Source: Trichodesmium sp. MAG_R03
GTDB taxonomy: Bacteria > Cyanobacteriota > Cyanobacteriia > Cyanobacteriales > Microcoleaceae
Length of the DNA stretch: 34,260 nt
Direction of reading: 5' to 3'
Assembly: GCA_023356535.1 (NCBI GenBank)
Contig: JAKQYF010000027.1
Coordinates: 1-34,260, forward strand
Shown: positions 17,356 through 26,118 of the stretch, one piece after another
Numbering within the stretch: position 1 is the stretch's first letter
How the letters are laid out: each line of letters starts with the position of its first letter
The notes under the pieces: model-generated
The model's input: the letters and a program-made list of their open reading frames with translations, nothing else
Database searches by the model: none
What the model was told of the DNA's origin: nothing
Translations under genes and position numbers: made by a program

Positions 17356-17445
17356 CAGGACTTACGCAGTACTGCTATATATGGCGCATAAATTTCTCTT
17401 TTTCAAGATATTGCCACTACAATTAGTGCCGTTGCGTAAATCCTG
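17356..17445 (+). repeat. 90-bp MITE-like element, copy F
   Basis: It starts CAGGACTTACGCAGTACTGC and ends GTTGCGTAAATCCTG, with exactly 90 bp and high similarity to copy A (1401-1490) along the whole length, including CTATATATGG and AATTAGTG. Confidence 0.85.
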
Positions 17446-17874
17446 GCAAATAAGATACAGTTTTATACCAATTACCATCAACTTTGCTATATAACGAATA
17501 AGGTGGATTACAGCCTCTGTTATTGGTAATTAATATTAGGTTAGTTTTAACTATAGTAGGACTTTTGATAATTGGTAGAACCTGATACCTGGTTTTAAGG
17601 TTAAGGGGAATTTAAAGAAATCGTAGATTGAGGTTATAACTGTGGGAATTCCTATAGTAGATAGTGTTTCATGTTGAGGAGCAAAACGGCTGTTTACCTC
17701 TATAGATGATAGGTATATGATGTGATATTTTGCCTCAGTCCTGGTCAAGTCCAGGAGATTCATTATCCAAGAATTTAGCTTGATTGAGATCGAACTTGTA
17801 TCATTGAACTAAAAATTCCACGATCTAAAAATCGCGGATATGGCAAACTTTAATTAAGGACTGTAGGTTGTATT

Positions 17875-20800
17875 ATGGCATTCAAAACTCAAAATTTTCT
17901 TGTGAATTCTGAGAAATTTCTCTCAGATCAACAGAAGAAAAAGAGTATCCTGTTTAATGGGGATATTTCTGCTCTTGTGGAAGGTATTAAGAATAAAAAT
18001 TATCAGATAATTGAAAAAATCTATGACAATGCTAATTCTTTAATTTATAGAGCTATCCTTAACCAGGATAATCAAGCTACTATTCTCAAAATCCTCAAAG
18101 AAAACTACCCTACTGCTTCTGAACTCACTCGGTATAAACAAGAATATGAAATTATTCGTTCTTTGAATGTAGATAGCATTATTAAAGCTTATAAACTAGA
18201 AAGAATTGATAATAGTTTGGTCATGTTTTTAGAAGATTTTGGCGGTGAACCTCTAGAATTATTAGTATCCAAAAGTCAATTAAGCTTAGAAAAATTTTTG
18301 ACTATTGCGATTAAAATAACTGAAGGTTTAGCAGCAATTCATCAAGCTAATATCATTCATAAAGATATTAACCCTTCTAATCTTCTTTATAACCCTCAAA
18401 CAGAACAGCTAAAAATTATTGACTTTGGTATTTCTACTCGCTTATCCCAAGAATTTCTCACAATTCTTCCCCCTCATCAAATAGAAGGAACTTTAGCATA
18501 TATTGCCCCAGAACAAACAGGTAGAATAAACCGAGGAATAGATTATCGCAGTGACTTTTATTCTCTTGGTGTGACTTTTTATGAACTTTTAACCAATCAA
18601 CTTCCTTTTCCAACAACTGACCTAATAGAGTTAGTTCATTGTCATATTGCACAACGACCTTTATCGCCCCGTGAACTCAATCCTAATATTCCTAATTCTG
18701 TATCTAATATCATCATCAAATTGTTAGCTAAAGCTCCAGAAGAAAGATATCAAAATGCTTTAGGAATTAAAGCTGACTTAGAAACTTGTCTGAATCAATT
18801 AAAGTCTCGAGGAAAAATTTCTCAGTTTATCTTAGGCAGTCAAGATATTTCTGAAAAGTTTCAAATCCCCCAAAAACTCTATGGTCGAGAACAGGAAGTA
18901 GCTCAACTGTTAACCACATTTGAGAAAGTGACTCAAGGAACAACGGAAATGATTATAATTTCTGGTTATTCAGGAATTGGTAAATCTGCTTTAGTTAATG
19001 AAATTTACAAACCCATTACACGACAACGAGGACAGTTTATTAAGGGAAAATTCGACCAATTACAGCGAGATATTCCCTATTCAGCTATTTATCAGGCTTT
19101 TCAAGACTTAATCTATGAACTACTAAGTGAACCAGAAATAATCCTAAAAAGTTGGCAAAAAAAGATTCTAGAAGCTGTAGGAAATAATGGTCAAATTTTG
19201 ATTGATGTAATTCCTGAACTAGAAAAAATTATCGGACAGCAACCACTAGTTGAACAGCTAGGCCGAAGTGAAAGTCAAAATCGTTTTAATTTAGTTTTTC
19301 AAAGATTTCTGAAGGTTTTTTGTGACAAAGAACACCCTCTAGTTATCTTTATTGATGATTTACAATGGGCCGACTTAGCATCCCTAAATTTAATAGAGCA
19401 ATTAATGTCAAATTCTGACAACCAATATTTGCTAATGATCGGGGCATATAGAGATAATGAAGTTAGTTCAACCCATCCTTTAGTAAATACCTTAGAGAAA
19501 ATTGAGCAAGGAAAAGTTGTAGTTAATAAAATTACCCTTTCTCCCTTACAATTTACCCACATCAATCAATTAATTGCTGATACCCTCAGTTGCAGCTCAG
19601 AGGATTCAAAACCTTTAGCTGAGTTAATGCGGGAAAAAACTGATGGTAATCCTTTTTTCCTAACTCAACTTCTCTATTCTTTGTACCAAGAAAATTTCCT
19701 AGTATTTCAAGCCCCCCAATCTTTAATTAATACAGAAAACAATCAAAAATGTTATTGGCAATGGGATATAGAGGAGATTAAAAGAGTATCTATTACTGAT
19801 AATGTAGTAGAATTGATGGTAAGTAAAATTGAAAAATTAGAACTGACAACTCAAAAGATTCTCCAATTAGCAGCTTGTATTGGTAACAAATTTAATTTAG
19901 AAATTCTTTCGATTATTAATGGAAAATCTCAAACAATTACTGCCAAAGAATTAGAGTATGCCATTCAGGAAGGACTAATAAATCCTCTGGATAACAACCA
20001 TAACATTGTTTTACTTTGGGATACTGAAGAATTATCAAATAAGCTTTCAGAAAACTATTTTCAATCTGCTAAATACATCAGCTACAAATTTTTGCATGAC
20101 CGAGTACAACAAGCTGCTTATTCTTTAATTCTAGAAGATGAGAAAAAGCAATTACATTTACAAATAGGTCGTCTACTACTGAGAAAGATTGGAGAAGATG
20201 AGTTAGAAAAGAAGATTTTTGATATTGTCAATCAACTGAATCAAGGGTTAACCTTAATTACCGAGCAGTTAGAAAAATATGAATTGGCAAAATTAAATCT
20301 TCGAGCTGGTAAAAAAGCCAAAAATTCCACTGCCTATGAACCTGCACTGATCTATTTAGAAACAGCCCTCAAACTAATCTCACTAGATAGCTGGAAAATT
20401 CAATCTAATTTAACTTTAGAAATTTATACAGAAACCGTAGAAGTTGAATACCTAAATGCTCGATTTGATCGAGCTGAAGCTTTATCATCCATTGTGCTTC
20501 AAAATACTACAGAAATTCTCTATACTATTAAAATTTATGAGTTAAAAATTCAATCTTATTATGCTCAACTTCAACTACAACAAGCTATAGATACTGCTCT
20601 GGAAATTTTAAGTAAGCTAGGAATTGTTATCTCGTCTGATATGAGTCTAATTCAGGAAAAAGTAGCTCAAGAAAAGGATCACATAAAGTTATTGTTGGGA
20701 GATAAATCTATTGCCGAATTAGTCGAGCTACCAACTATGACTGACCCAGAAAAACTTGCTGCTATTCGGTTATTAATGAGTATAGCTACTTCTACCATTA

Positions 20801-23391
20801 TTTCTAATCCAGAACTGTTTCACTTAGTAACCTTAACAAGTGTTAGTCTTTGTATTAAATATGGGAACTCGCCCTTAGCAGCTAAGGTTTATGTTTTTTA
20901 TGGGCTGCTTTTATGTGGAGGGATGCAAGATATTGATACTGGATATGAGTATGGAAAATTATCGTTACATTTATTAAATAAGTATAATACTGATGAAGCT
21001 AAACCATTTGTTATTCATCATTACTATGGATTTATTCGTCATTGGAAAGAACCTTTTAGAGAAATACTTCTCAAAGATTTTGAAGATACAATTCAAATGG
21101 GAATGGAATTGGGAAACTTCGGTAGTGTTGGTTATAATATTATCTCTCATTTTCTTTTTTCAATTTTTAAGGGTTTGAATTTAGAAGATGTTAAAGCAAA
21201 ATCTCAGGTTTATAGTAATTTAATTCTCAAATTAAAACAAGACTATGAATTTTATTACTATGAAGCTTGTAAAACAATGGCTTTAAATTTATTACAAGAA
21301 CATCGAAATCATGATTATCTGCTATTTAAAAAATCTCAGGAAGAAGAAGAAAATTTAATACAGTCTTGGATTGATAATGATAACAGATGGCTGGTATTTA
21401 TTTATTGCTTAAGTAAAACTTTTACCTGCTATTTTTTCAAAGATTATGAAAAAGGATTAGAAACAGTTTGTTTATCTGAAAAATATGGGGAATCTACTTC
21501 GGCTTATCTAATTTATCCCCAGAATGTTTTTTACTCTGCATTAACTCTTTTAGCTACTTATCCTAAAGTCGATAGTGAACAAAAAAAAATTATCTTAGAA
21601 AAAGTTACACAGTATCAAACAAAGATTTTGTCTTTTCAAGAAAATTGTCCTGAGAACTATGGAAATAAATATGATCTAGTAGCAGCAGAAAAAGCACGAG
21701 TTTTAGGACAACATTGGCAAGCACAAGAATTTTATGAAAAAGCGATTCAAGGTGCAAAAAAATATGAATTTCTCCACGAAGAAGCTTTAGCTTACGAACG
21801 AGCATCTGAATTTTATTTCGCCCAAGGTAGAGAAAAAATTGGTCAATTTTACTTGAAAAATGCCCATCATTGCTATGAGCGTTTGGGGGCTTTAAGTAAA
21901 GTTAAAGAGTTAGAATTAGAATATTCCCACTATTTATTAGGAGTTGGGGATCAAACTAAATCAAAAGGTATTGGTAAAACGATCTCTACAACAGGAAATA
22001 ATGGAGAAATTCTTGACTTAACTACTGTTATTAAAGCATCTCAAGCAATTTCTGGCGAAATTAAGTTGGAAAATCTCTTGCACAATTTAATGAAAATTCT
22101 GATTGAAAATGCCGGGGCACAACGAGGTTTTTTGATTCTCAAAAATGAAGGTAGTTGGGTTATTGAAGCTGAAGGAACAATAGATAGCAACAAAGTTACT
22201 ATTTTACAATCAATTCCCATAGAATTTGTAGACCCAAAAACATCAATTCCTATTTTACCAAGCAAGATTATCAATTATGTACTCCACAGCCAAGACAATA
22301 TTGTACTCAACGATGCTACACACCAAGGACAATTTATTAATGACCCTTATATTATTGCCAGACAAAATAAATCAATTCTCTGTACTCCTTTAATGAATCA
22401 AGGTCAATTAAGAGGAATTATTTATTTAGAGAATAATTTAACTACAGGTGCATTTACTTCAGAACGAGTTGAACTTTTAAAGATGCTGTCTGTTCAAGCG
22501 GCTATCTCTATTGACAATTCAAAACTTTATTCACAAATAAAGGAAAATGAAACCAGGTTAGCTCAACTTAATAAAGCTTACGAACGCTTCGTTCCTAAGC
22601 AGTTCCTTGAATTTTTGGATAAAGAAAGCATAGTAGATGTAGAATTAGGAGACCAAGTACAATTAGAAATGTCAGTTTTATTTTCCGATGTTCGTAATTT
22701 TACTACGATGTCAGAAACTATGACTCCCCAGGAGAATTTTTGCTTTATTAATTCCTTTTTATCAAGGATGGAACCGGCAATTTTAGAGAATCAAGGTTTT
22801 ATCGACAAGTATATTGGCGATGCCATAATGGCTTTATTTTCTGGAAATGCAGATAATGCAGTGAAAGCTGGAATTTCTATGCTCAACCAACTTAAAAAAT
22901 ATAACCAACATCGTGCTAATTCTGGTGATTCTCCTGTGAGAATTGGTGTCGGCATTAATACCGGTCTTTTGATGTTGGGTACTGTCGGTGGTCAAAATCG
23001 TATGGATGGTACTGTGATTAGTGATGCTGTAAATTTGGGGGCTCGGGTGGAAAGTTTGACTAAAAATTATGGAGTGTCGTTGTTGATTACGGAACAGACT
23101 TTTTCACGACTGACACAAGCAAGCAACTACGCTATTCGCTCCATAGATACGGTCATAGTCAAAGGTAAATCGCAAAAAATAACTGTTTATGAAGTTTTTG
23201 ATGCCGATCCACCTGCAGTTAAAGAAGGTAAATTAAAGACTCTACAACAATTTAAACAAGCCATATTGCTTTACAAGTCTGGTCAGTCATTAGAAGCCAG
23301 GAAAATGTTTGCAGAATGCTTAAAACTGAATCCTTGGGATGAAGTTGCTCAAATATATCTGCAACGTATCTTGAGTAAAGGTGAAAAATAA
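17875..23391 (+). CDS. Ser/Thr kinase-AAA ATPase-GAF-adenylate cyclase fusion
   Basis: This 1838-residue protein joins four signalling modules. A protein kinase (about 43-310) has K72, E90, the catalytic loop HKDINPSN (D164, N169), DFG (D183) and APEQ (211). A predicted ATPase follows with Walker A GYSGIGKS (364-371) and a Walker B-type IFIDDLQWAD. A long helical, TPR-like region reaches about residue 1380. A GAF domain spans about 1395-1548. A class III cyclase (about 1598-1780) has metal Asps D1605 and D1649, adenine-type K1645 and T1713, N1720 and R1724. All catalytic residues for kinase and cyclase appear intact, and K plus T point to adenylate rather than guanylate cyclase. The first three modules resemble cyanobacterial kinase-ATPase-GAF-histidine kinase proteins, with a cyclase replacing the histidine kinase. 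It is probably cytoplasmic, with input by GAF ligand or kinase state inferred. Confidence 0.92.
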   Translation: MAFKTQNFLVNSEKFLSDQQKKKSILFNGDISALVEGIKNKNYQIIEKIYDNANSLIYRAILNQDNQATILKILKENYPTASELTRYKQEYEIIRSLNVDSIIKAYKLERIDNSLVMFLEDFGGEPLELLVSKSQLSLEKFLTIAIKITEGLAAIHQANIIHKDINPSNLLYNPQTEQLKIIDFGISTRLSQEFLTILPPHQIEGTLAYIAPEQTGRINRGIDYRSDFYSLGVTFYELLTNQLPFPTTDLIELVHCHIAQRPLSPRELNPNIPNSVSNIIIKLLAKAPEERYQNALGIKADLETCLNQLKSRGKISQFILGSQDISEKFQIPQKLYGREQEVAQLLTTFEKVTQGTTEMIIISGYSGIGKSALVNEIYKPITRQRGQFIKGKFDQLQRDIPYSAIYQAFQDLIYELLSEPEIILKSWQKKILEAVGNNGQILIDVIPELEKIIGQQPLVEQLGRSESQNRFNLVFQRFLKVFCDKEHPLVIFIDDLQWADLASLNLIEQLMSNSDNQYLLMIGAYRDNEVSSTHPLVNTLEKIEQGKVVVNKITLSPLQFTHINQLIADTLSCSSEDSKPLAELMREKTDGNPFFLTQLLYSLYQENFLVFQAPQSLINTENNQKCYWQWDIEEIKRVSITDNVVELMVSKIEKLELTTQKILQLAACIGNKFNLEILSIINGKSQTITAKELEYAIQEGLINPLDNNHNIVLLWDTEELSNKLSENYFQSAKYISYKFLHDRVQQAAYSLILEDEKKQLHLQIGRLLLRKIGEDELEKKIFDIVNQLNQGLTLITEQLEKYELAKLNLRAGKKAKNSTAYEPALIYLETALKLISLDSWKIQSNLTLEIYTETVEVEYLNARFDRAEALSSIVLQNTTEILYTIKIYELKIQSYYAQLQLQQAIDTALEILSKLGIVISSDMSLIQEKVAQEKDHIKLLLGDKSIAELVELPTMTDPEKLAAIRLLMSIATSTIISNPELFHLVTLTSVSLCIKYGNSPLAAKVYVFYGLLLCGGMQDIDTGYEYGKLSLHLLNKYNTDEAKPFVIHHYYGFIRHWKEPFREILLKDFEDTIQMGMELGNFGSVGYNIISHFLFSIFKGLNLEDVKAKSQVYSNLILKLKQDYEFYYYEACKTMALNLLQEHRNHDYLLFKKSQEEEENLIQSWIDNDNRWLVFIYCLSKTFTCYFFKDYEKGLETVCLSEKYGESTSAYLIYPQNVFYSALTLLATYPKVDSEQKKIILEKVTQYQTKILSFQENCPENYGNKYDLVAAEKARVLGQHWQAQEFYEKAIQGAKKYEFLHEEALAYERASEFYFAQGREKIGQFYLKNAHHCYERLGALSKVKELELEYSHYLLGVGDQTKSKGIGKTISTTGNNGEILDLTTVIKASQAISGEIKLENLLHNLMKILIENAGAQRGFLILKNEGSWVIEAEGTIDSNKVTILQSIPIEFVDPKTSIPILPSKIINYVLHSQDNIVLNDATHQGQFINDPYIIARQNKSILCTPLMNQGQLRGIIYLENNLTTGAFTSERVELLKMLSVQAAISIDNSKLYSQIKENETRLAQLNKAYERFVPKQFLEFLDKESIVDVELGDQVQLEMSVLFSDVRNFTTMSETMTPQENFCFINSFLSRMEPAILENQGFIDKYIGDAIMALFSGNADNAVKAGISMLNQLKKYNQHRANSGDSPVRIGVGINTGLLMLGTVGGQNRMDGTVISDAVNLGARVESLTKNYGVSLLITEQTFSRLTQASNYAIRSIDTVIVKGKSQKITVYEVFDADPPAVKEGKLKTLQQFKQAILLYKSGQSLEARKMFAECLKLNPWDEVAQIYLQRILSKGEK

Positions 23392-23434
23392 CTGCTATAA
23401 TAGAAGACGTGTAATTTGTTTAACCTAATGCCAA

Positions 23435-23524
23435 CAGGACTTACACAAAGGTACTAACTGTAGTGCAAATATTTGAAATAATCCCTAAAGAAACACTATA
23501 TATAGAGGTACTGCGTAAGTCCTG
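23435..23524 (-). repeat. 90-bp MITE-like element, copy G (inverted)
   Basis: It starts CAGGACTTACACAAAGGTAC and ends TACTGCGTAAGTCCTG. Read on the minus strand it aligns with copies A and F (CAGGACTTACGCAGTACC, then TATATATAGTG) and is again exactly 90 bp. It lies 43 bp beyond the stop codon of the kinase-cyclase gene. Confidence 0.85.
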
Positions 23525-23541
23525 ACTATATTTTGACTCGG

Positions 23542-23575
23542 AATCCCCGCACCTTTAGGCCGGGGAGGATGTCAA
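23542..23575 (+). mobile_element. Solo right-end hairpin of an IS200/IS605-type element
   Basis: The sequence AATCCCCGCACC...GGCCGGGGAGGATGTCAA forms a CCCCG/CGGGG stem. It matches the subterminal right-end hairpin I associate with cyanobacterial tnpB-bearing insertion sequences. Similar ends occur at 4693 and 6641. No transposase reading frame remains next to it. Confidence 0.55.
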
Positions 23576-23584
23576 TTCTAGTAA

Positions 23585-24352
23585 TTAGCCATCATACTGA
23601 GTCAATATTTCTACCCCTGTTTCTGTTACCGCTACAGTATGTTCAAATTGTGCTGATAGCTTACCATCTTTAGTAATAGCAGTCCAACCGTCATCAAGTA
23701 CTACACCTTCCCAAGTACCCTCATTAATCATCGGTTCAATAGTAAATACCATTCCAGCTCGTAACTTTTTTCCTTTTCCCCTAATGCCATAATGAGGAAT
23801 TTGTGGTGCAGTATGGAAAACATTACTTACACCATGACCGACAAAATCTCTAACGACAGAAAAACCTTCTGCTTCAGCATACTCTTGAATAGCAGCTCCA
23901 ATATCCCCAATTTTATTTCCAGGCTTAACTTCAGCAATGCCTAAATACATACATTTTTCCGTAACTTCAACTAATTTTTTGGCCACTGGAGAAGGTGTAC
24001 CAATGAAAAAAGTTTTAGAAGTATCTCCATGATAACCATCAAGAATTGGTGTGACATCAATATTAATAATATCCCCTTCTTTTAAGACTTGTTTTTCATT
24101 AGGAATACCGTGACAAATTACTTCATTAATGCTAGTACAAATAGACTTAGGAAAACCATGATAACCCAGGGGTGCACTACGGGCGCCATGAGCTTGTGTC
24201 CAACTTTCAGCTTCCTCATCTAATTCCAAAGTAGTTACTCCTGCCTTGACAAGGGGTTCAAGGTGATCTAGTAACTTTGCTGCTAAACGTCCTACTCGAC
24301 GCATTTTTTCTATTTCTCTTTTCGATAATAAAACGATAGTTTCAGTTTCCAT
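23585..24352 (-). CDS. map: Methionine aminopeptidase, type I
   Basis: This 255-residue enzyme removes the initiator Met from new proteins in the cytoplasm. The dinuclear metal site is complete: D99 (INIDV), D110 (GYHGDTSKTF), H173 (FVGHGV), E206 (FTIEPM) and E237 (QFEHTV). The substrate-binding H81 is in ICHGIPN. The length is that of the plain type Ia enzyme, without the zinc-binding N-terminal extension. The start MET-ETIVLLSKREIEKMR is typical. It stands alone, convergent with the kinase-cyclase gene, with a repeat and an insertion-sequence end in the 193-bp gap between them. Cyanobacteria usually carry several map paralogues, so this may not be the only copy. Confidence 0.96.
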   Translation of the reverse strand: METETIVLLSKREIEKMRRVGRLAAKLLDHLEPLVKAGVTTLELDEEAESWTQAHGARSAPLGYHGFPKSICTSINEVICHGIPNEKQVLKEGDIINIDVTPILDGYHGDTSKTFFIGTPSPVAKKLVEVTEKCMYLGIAEVKPGNKIGDIGAAIQEYAEAEGFSVVRDFVGHGVSNVFHTAPQIPHYGIRGKGKKLRAGMVFTIEPMINEGTWEGVVLDDGWTAITKDGKLSAQFEHTVAVTETGVEILTQYDG

Positions 24353-24514
24353 TGCTTCTTTAATTAAGATTCAAGTATTAATGACTAAATATTTTTAGTG
24401 CAGGCATCCTACCTACCACAGCTATCCTTCACTGAGGCAAAATCTTCTGTCTCAGGGAAGTTTTATAGAATTTATCTACAAGAAGATTTTCTTGATCTAG
24501 CAACGTGGGCTGGT

Positions 24515-24623
24515 ATGTTTACATATTACAAATTACGACTAATGTAATAGACGTGAAATTAATAGCAGCAGAAATTTGTACTACATTTAAAGACGATAGT
24601 AATATGTAAATATGTGAGTGCTC
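24515..24623 (-). repeat. Second dispersed family, about 110 bp, copy 2 (inverted)
   Basis: It starts ATGTTTACATATTAC and ends GTAATATGTAAATATGTGAG. Its reverse complement aligns with 17184-17295 along its length, sharing CACTCACATATTTACATATT and CAAATTTCTGCTGCTATTA. Confidence 0.7.
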
Positions 24624-24904
24624 ATGGCTAGAATTGATGATCTGAATATGAGATTATACCAATTACCATAAACTTTGCTATATTTGAATTTTATATTTAT
24701 AAATATAGTTATTCCGAATAAGAATAGGATACTTTTTCAGCTAAAACCCTTTCACAGCAAAAAAATCTTATCTCAATCTAAATCAGAATGACTATATTAT
24801 TAGTTCGAGCAAATGCTTGATATTTGGTAACTTTGGTTATGAAGAAAAGCAACTTTGCCAGCTTCCAAGTATAGCAAGACTTTTGAGAAATGGTATTATA
24901 TCCA

Positions 24905-24994
24905 CAAGAGTTACACAGTACCACTATATATAGTGTATTTTTGGTAATTATTTCAGATATTTACACTTCAATTAGTTCCTTTACGTAATTTCTG
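24905..24994 (+). repeat. 90-bp MITE-like element, copy H (diverged)
   Basis: It starts CAAGAGTTACACAGTACC and ends CTTTACGTAATTTCTG. It is again exactly 90 bp, with several substitutions in the terminal repeats, and is closest to the partial copy at 8221-8283. It lies just beyond the 3' end of the pentapeptide gene. Confidence 0.75.
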
Positions 24995-25032
24995 ATCTGG
25001 TTACTCAAAATTTTATTCTATTTATAGACTTT

Positions 25033-25758
25033 TTATTTAACTTCAGGAATTACTTTTTGTGGGGCACAACCTATATAATTGATAATTAAACATACACTTA
25101 TACCTATACTTGTACCACGCAGGTTAACGCCTTCTAAATTCGCTCCACTTAAATTAGCAAGAGTTATATTTGTTTCCATTAATTTGGCTTTAGTAAGGTT
25201 AGCATTAGAGAAGTTTGCATTCTTCAAATTTGCTTGATGCATATTAGCACTGAAAAGATCAGATGCTCTCAAATCAGCATTTTCTAGGTTAGCTCGAAAC
25301 CAAGATGATTGACGTAAATTTGCATTAGATAAATTAGCTCCACTAGCAAGAGATTCAATCAAATTTGCTTCAAATAGATTAGCATTTTCTAAATTTGCTT
25401 CTGTAAGAGAAGCTCTAGATAAATTGGCATGACTTAAGTAAGCATCTGTTAAATCTGCACCTCGAAGATCTGCATCATTCATTGTTGCTCTAAAAAGGTT
25501 AGCATTAGAAAGATTAGCATCAGAAAGAATAGTTGCCACTAGGTTAGCGCCAGACAAATTTGCTTCTTGTAGGTTAGCACCTTCTAAGTTAGCTCCGATC
25601 AAATTAGCATTAGATAGATTGGCTTTACTGAGGTCACATCTTAAACATTCATTGGTTTCTAATAGTCTTCTCATAGCTGCTGGGTTTGCTGCTTTTGCTA
25701 AGTTGATCCAGCCTACTTGGGAGATAATAATGATAATTGCCAATATTGTTAGTTTCAT
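25033..25758 (-). CDS. Exported pentapeptide-repeat protein
   Basis: The 241-residue protein has a signal peptide (about 1-23, hydrophobic LTILAIIIIISQVGWINL, likely cleavage after AKA23). Next comes the segment LLETNECLRCDLSKANL (C38, C41), seen in many exported cyanobacterial pentapeptide proteins. From about residue 42 to 218 it is built from A(N/D)LXX repeats (for example GANLEGANLQEANL), predicting a right-handed square beta-helix. The C-terminus has two more cysteines (VCLIINYIGCAPQK). It probably resides in the periplasm or thylakoid lumen. Specific functions in the family are mostly unknown. It stands alone between map and the CyaB-like cyclase gene. Confidence 0.92.
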   Translation of the reverse strand: MKLTILAIIIIISQVGWINLAKAANPAAMRRLLETNECLRCDLSKANLSNANLIGANLEGANLQEANLSGANLVATILSDANLSNANLFRATMNDADLRGADLTDAYLSHANLSRASLTEANLENANLFEANLIESLASGANLSNANLRQSSWFRANLENADLRASDLFSANMHQANLKNANFSNANLTKAKLMETNITLANLSGANLEGVNLRGTSIGISVCLIINYIGCAPQKVIPEVK

Positions 25759-26118
25759 CTTTAAATATTTGAGGTAATTTAGTTATCAGTTAATATACAA
25801 ATAATTTTGCCTACCTACTTACAGAATATTCCAGGCTGATTAAGTATACTCGCACTAGCTTTTTAAATAGTTTTTGAAGTATGTAATTAAGTTTTTATTA
25901 CTTTTTGACACAATCTACTAGAATCACTGTACGACAACTACTTCAAATAGGCTGTATCTTAATGAAAAAAAGGATAACTCACTGTAGGACATTGTATGAT
26001 GTCCCGCTTTATTGTAGTCTATTAATTATGAAAAGCAATGTAGTTGATCATACACTAAAATTTGTATATAGAGAAAAAAGTAGAAGGTAGATTTAAGTAT
26101 TCCTGTTCACAACTATGT
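25759..26118. other. Intergenic region, no gene seen
   Basis: This 360-bp AT-rich stretch lies between the start of the pentapeptide gene and the end of the CyaB-like gene, both on the minus strand. Short frames in it have no recognisable protein character. It should include the pentapeptide gene promoter. Confidence 0.45.

Larger units (their letters stand above)
16625..17874. other. 1.25-kb non-coding region with repeat cluster
   Basis: No gene is seen. The right half holds the 112-bp repeat at 17184-17295, the 90-bp element at 17356-17445 and the short repeat TATACCAATTACCATCAACT at 17464-17491, whose near-identical copy lies at 24654-24682. A short hairpin, TCCTGG/CCAGGA (17742-17759), lies about 120 bp before the start of the large kinase-cyclase gene. 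The promoter of that gene should be in the final few hundred bases. Confidence 0.55.
24353..25032. other. 680-bp non-coding region with repeat cluster
   Basis: The region mirrors the repeat content of 17.2-17.5 kb: an inverted copy of the 110-bp family (24515-24623), the short repeat at 24654-24682 and a 90-bp element (24905-24994). No gene is seen. The map promoter should lie near its left end. Confidence 0.55.
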
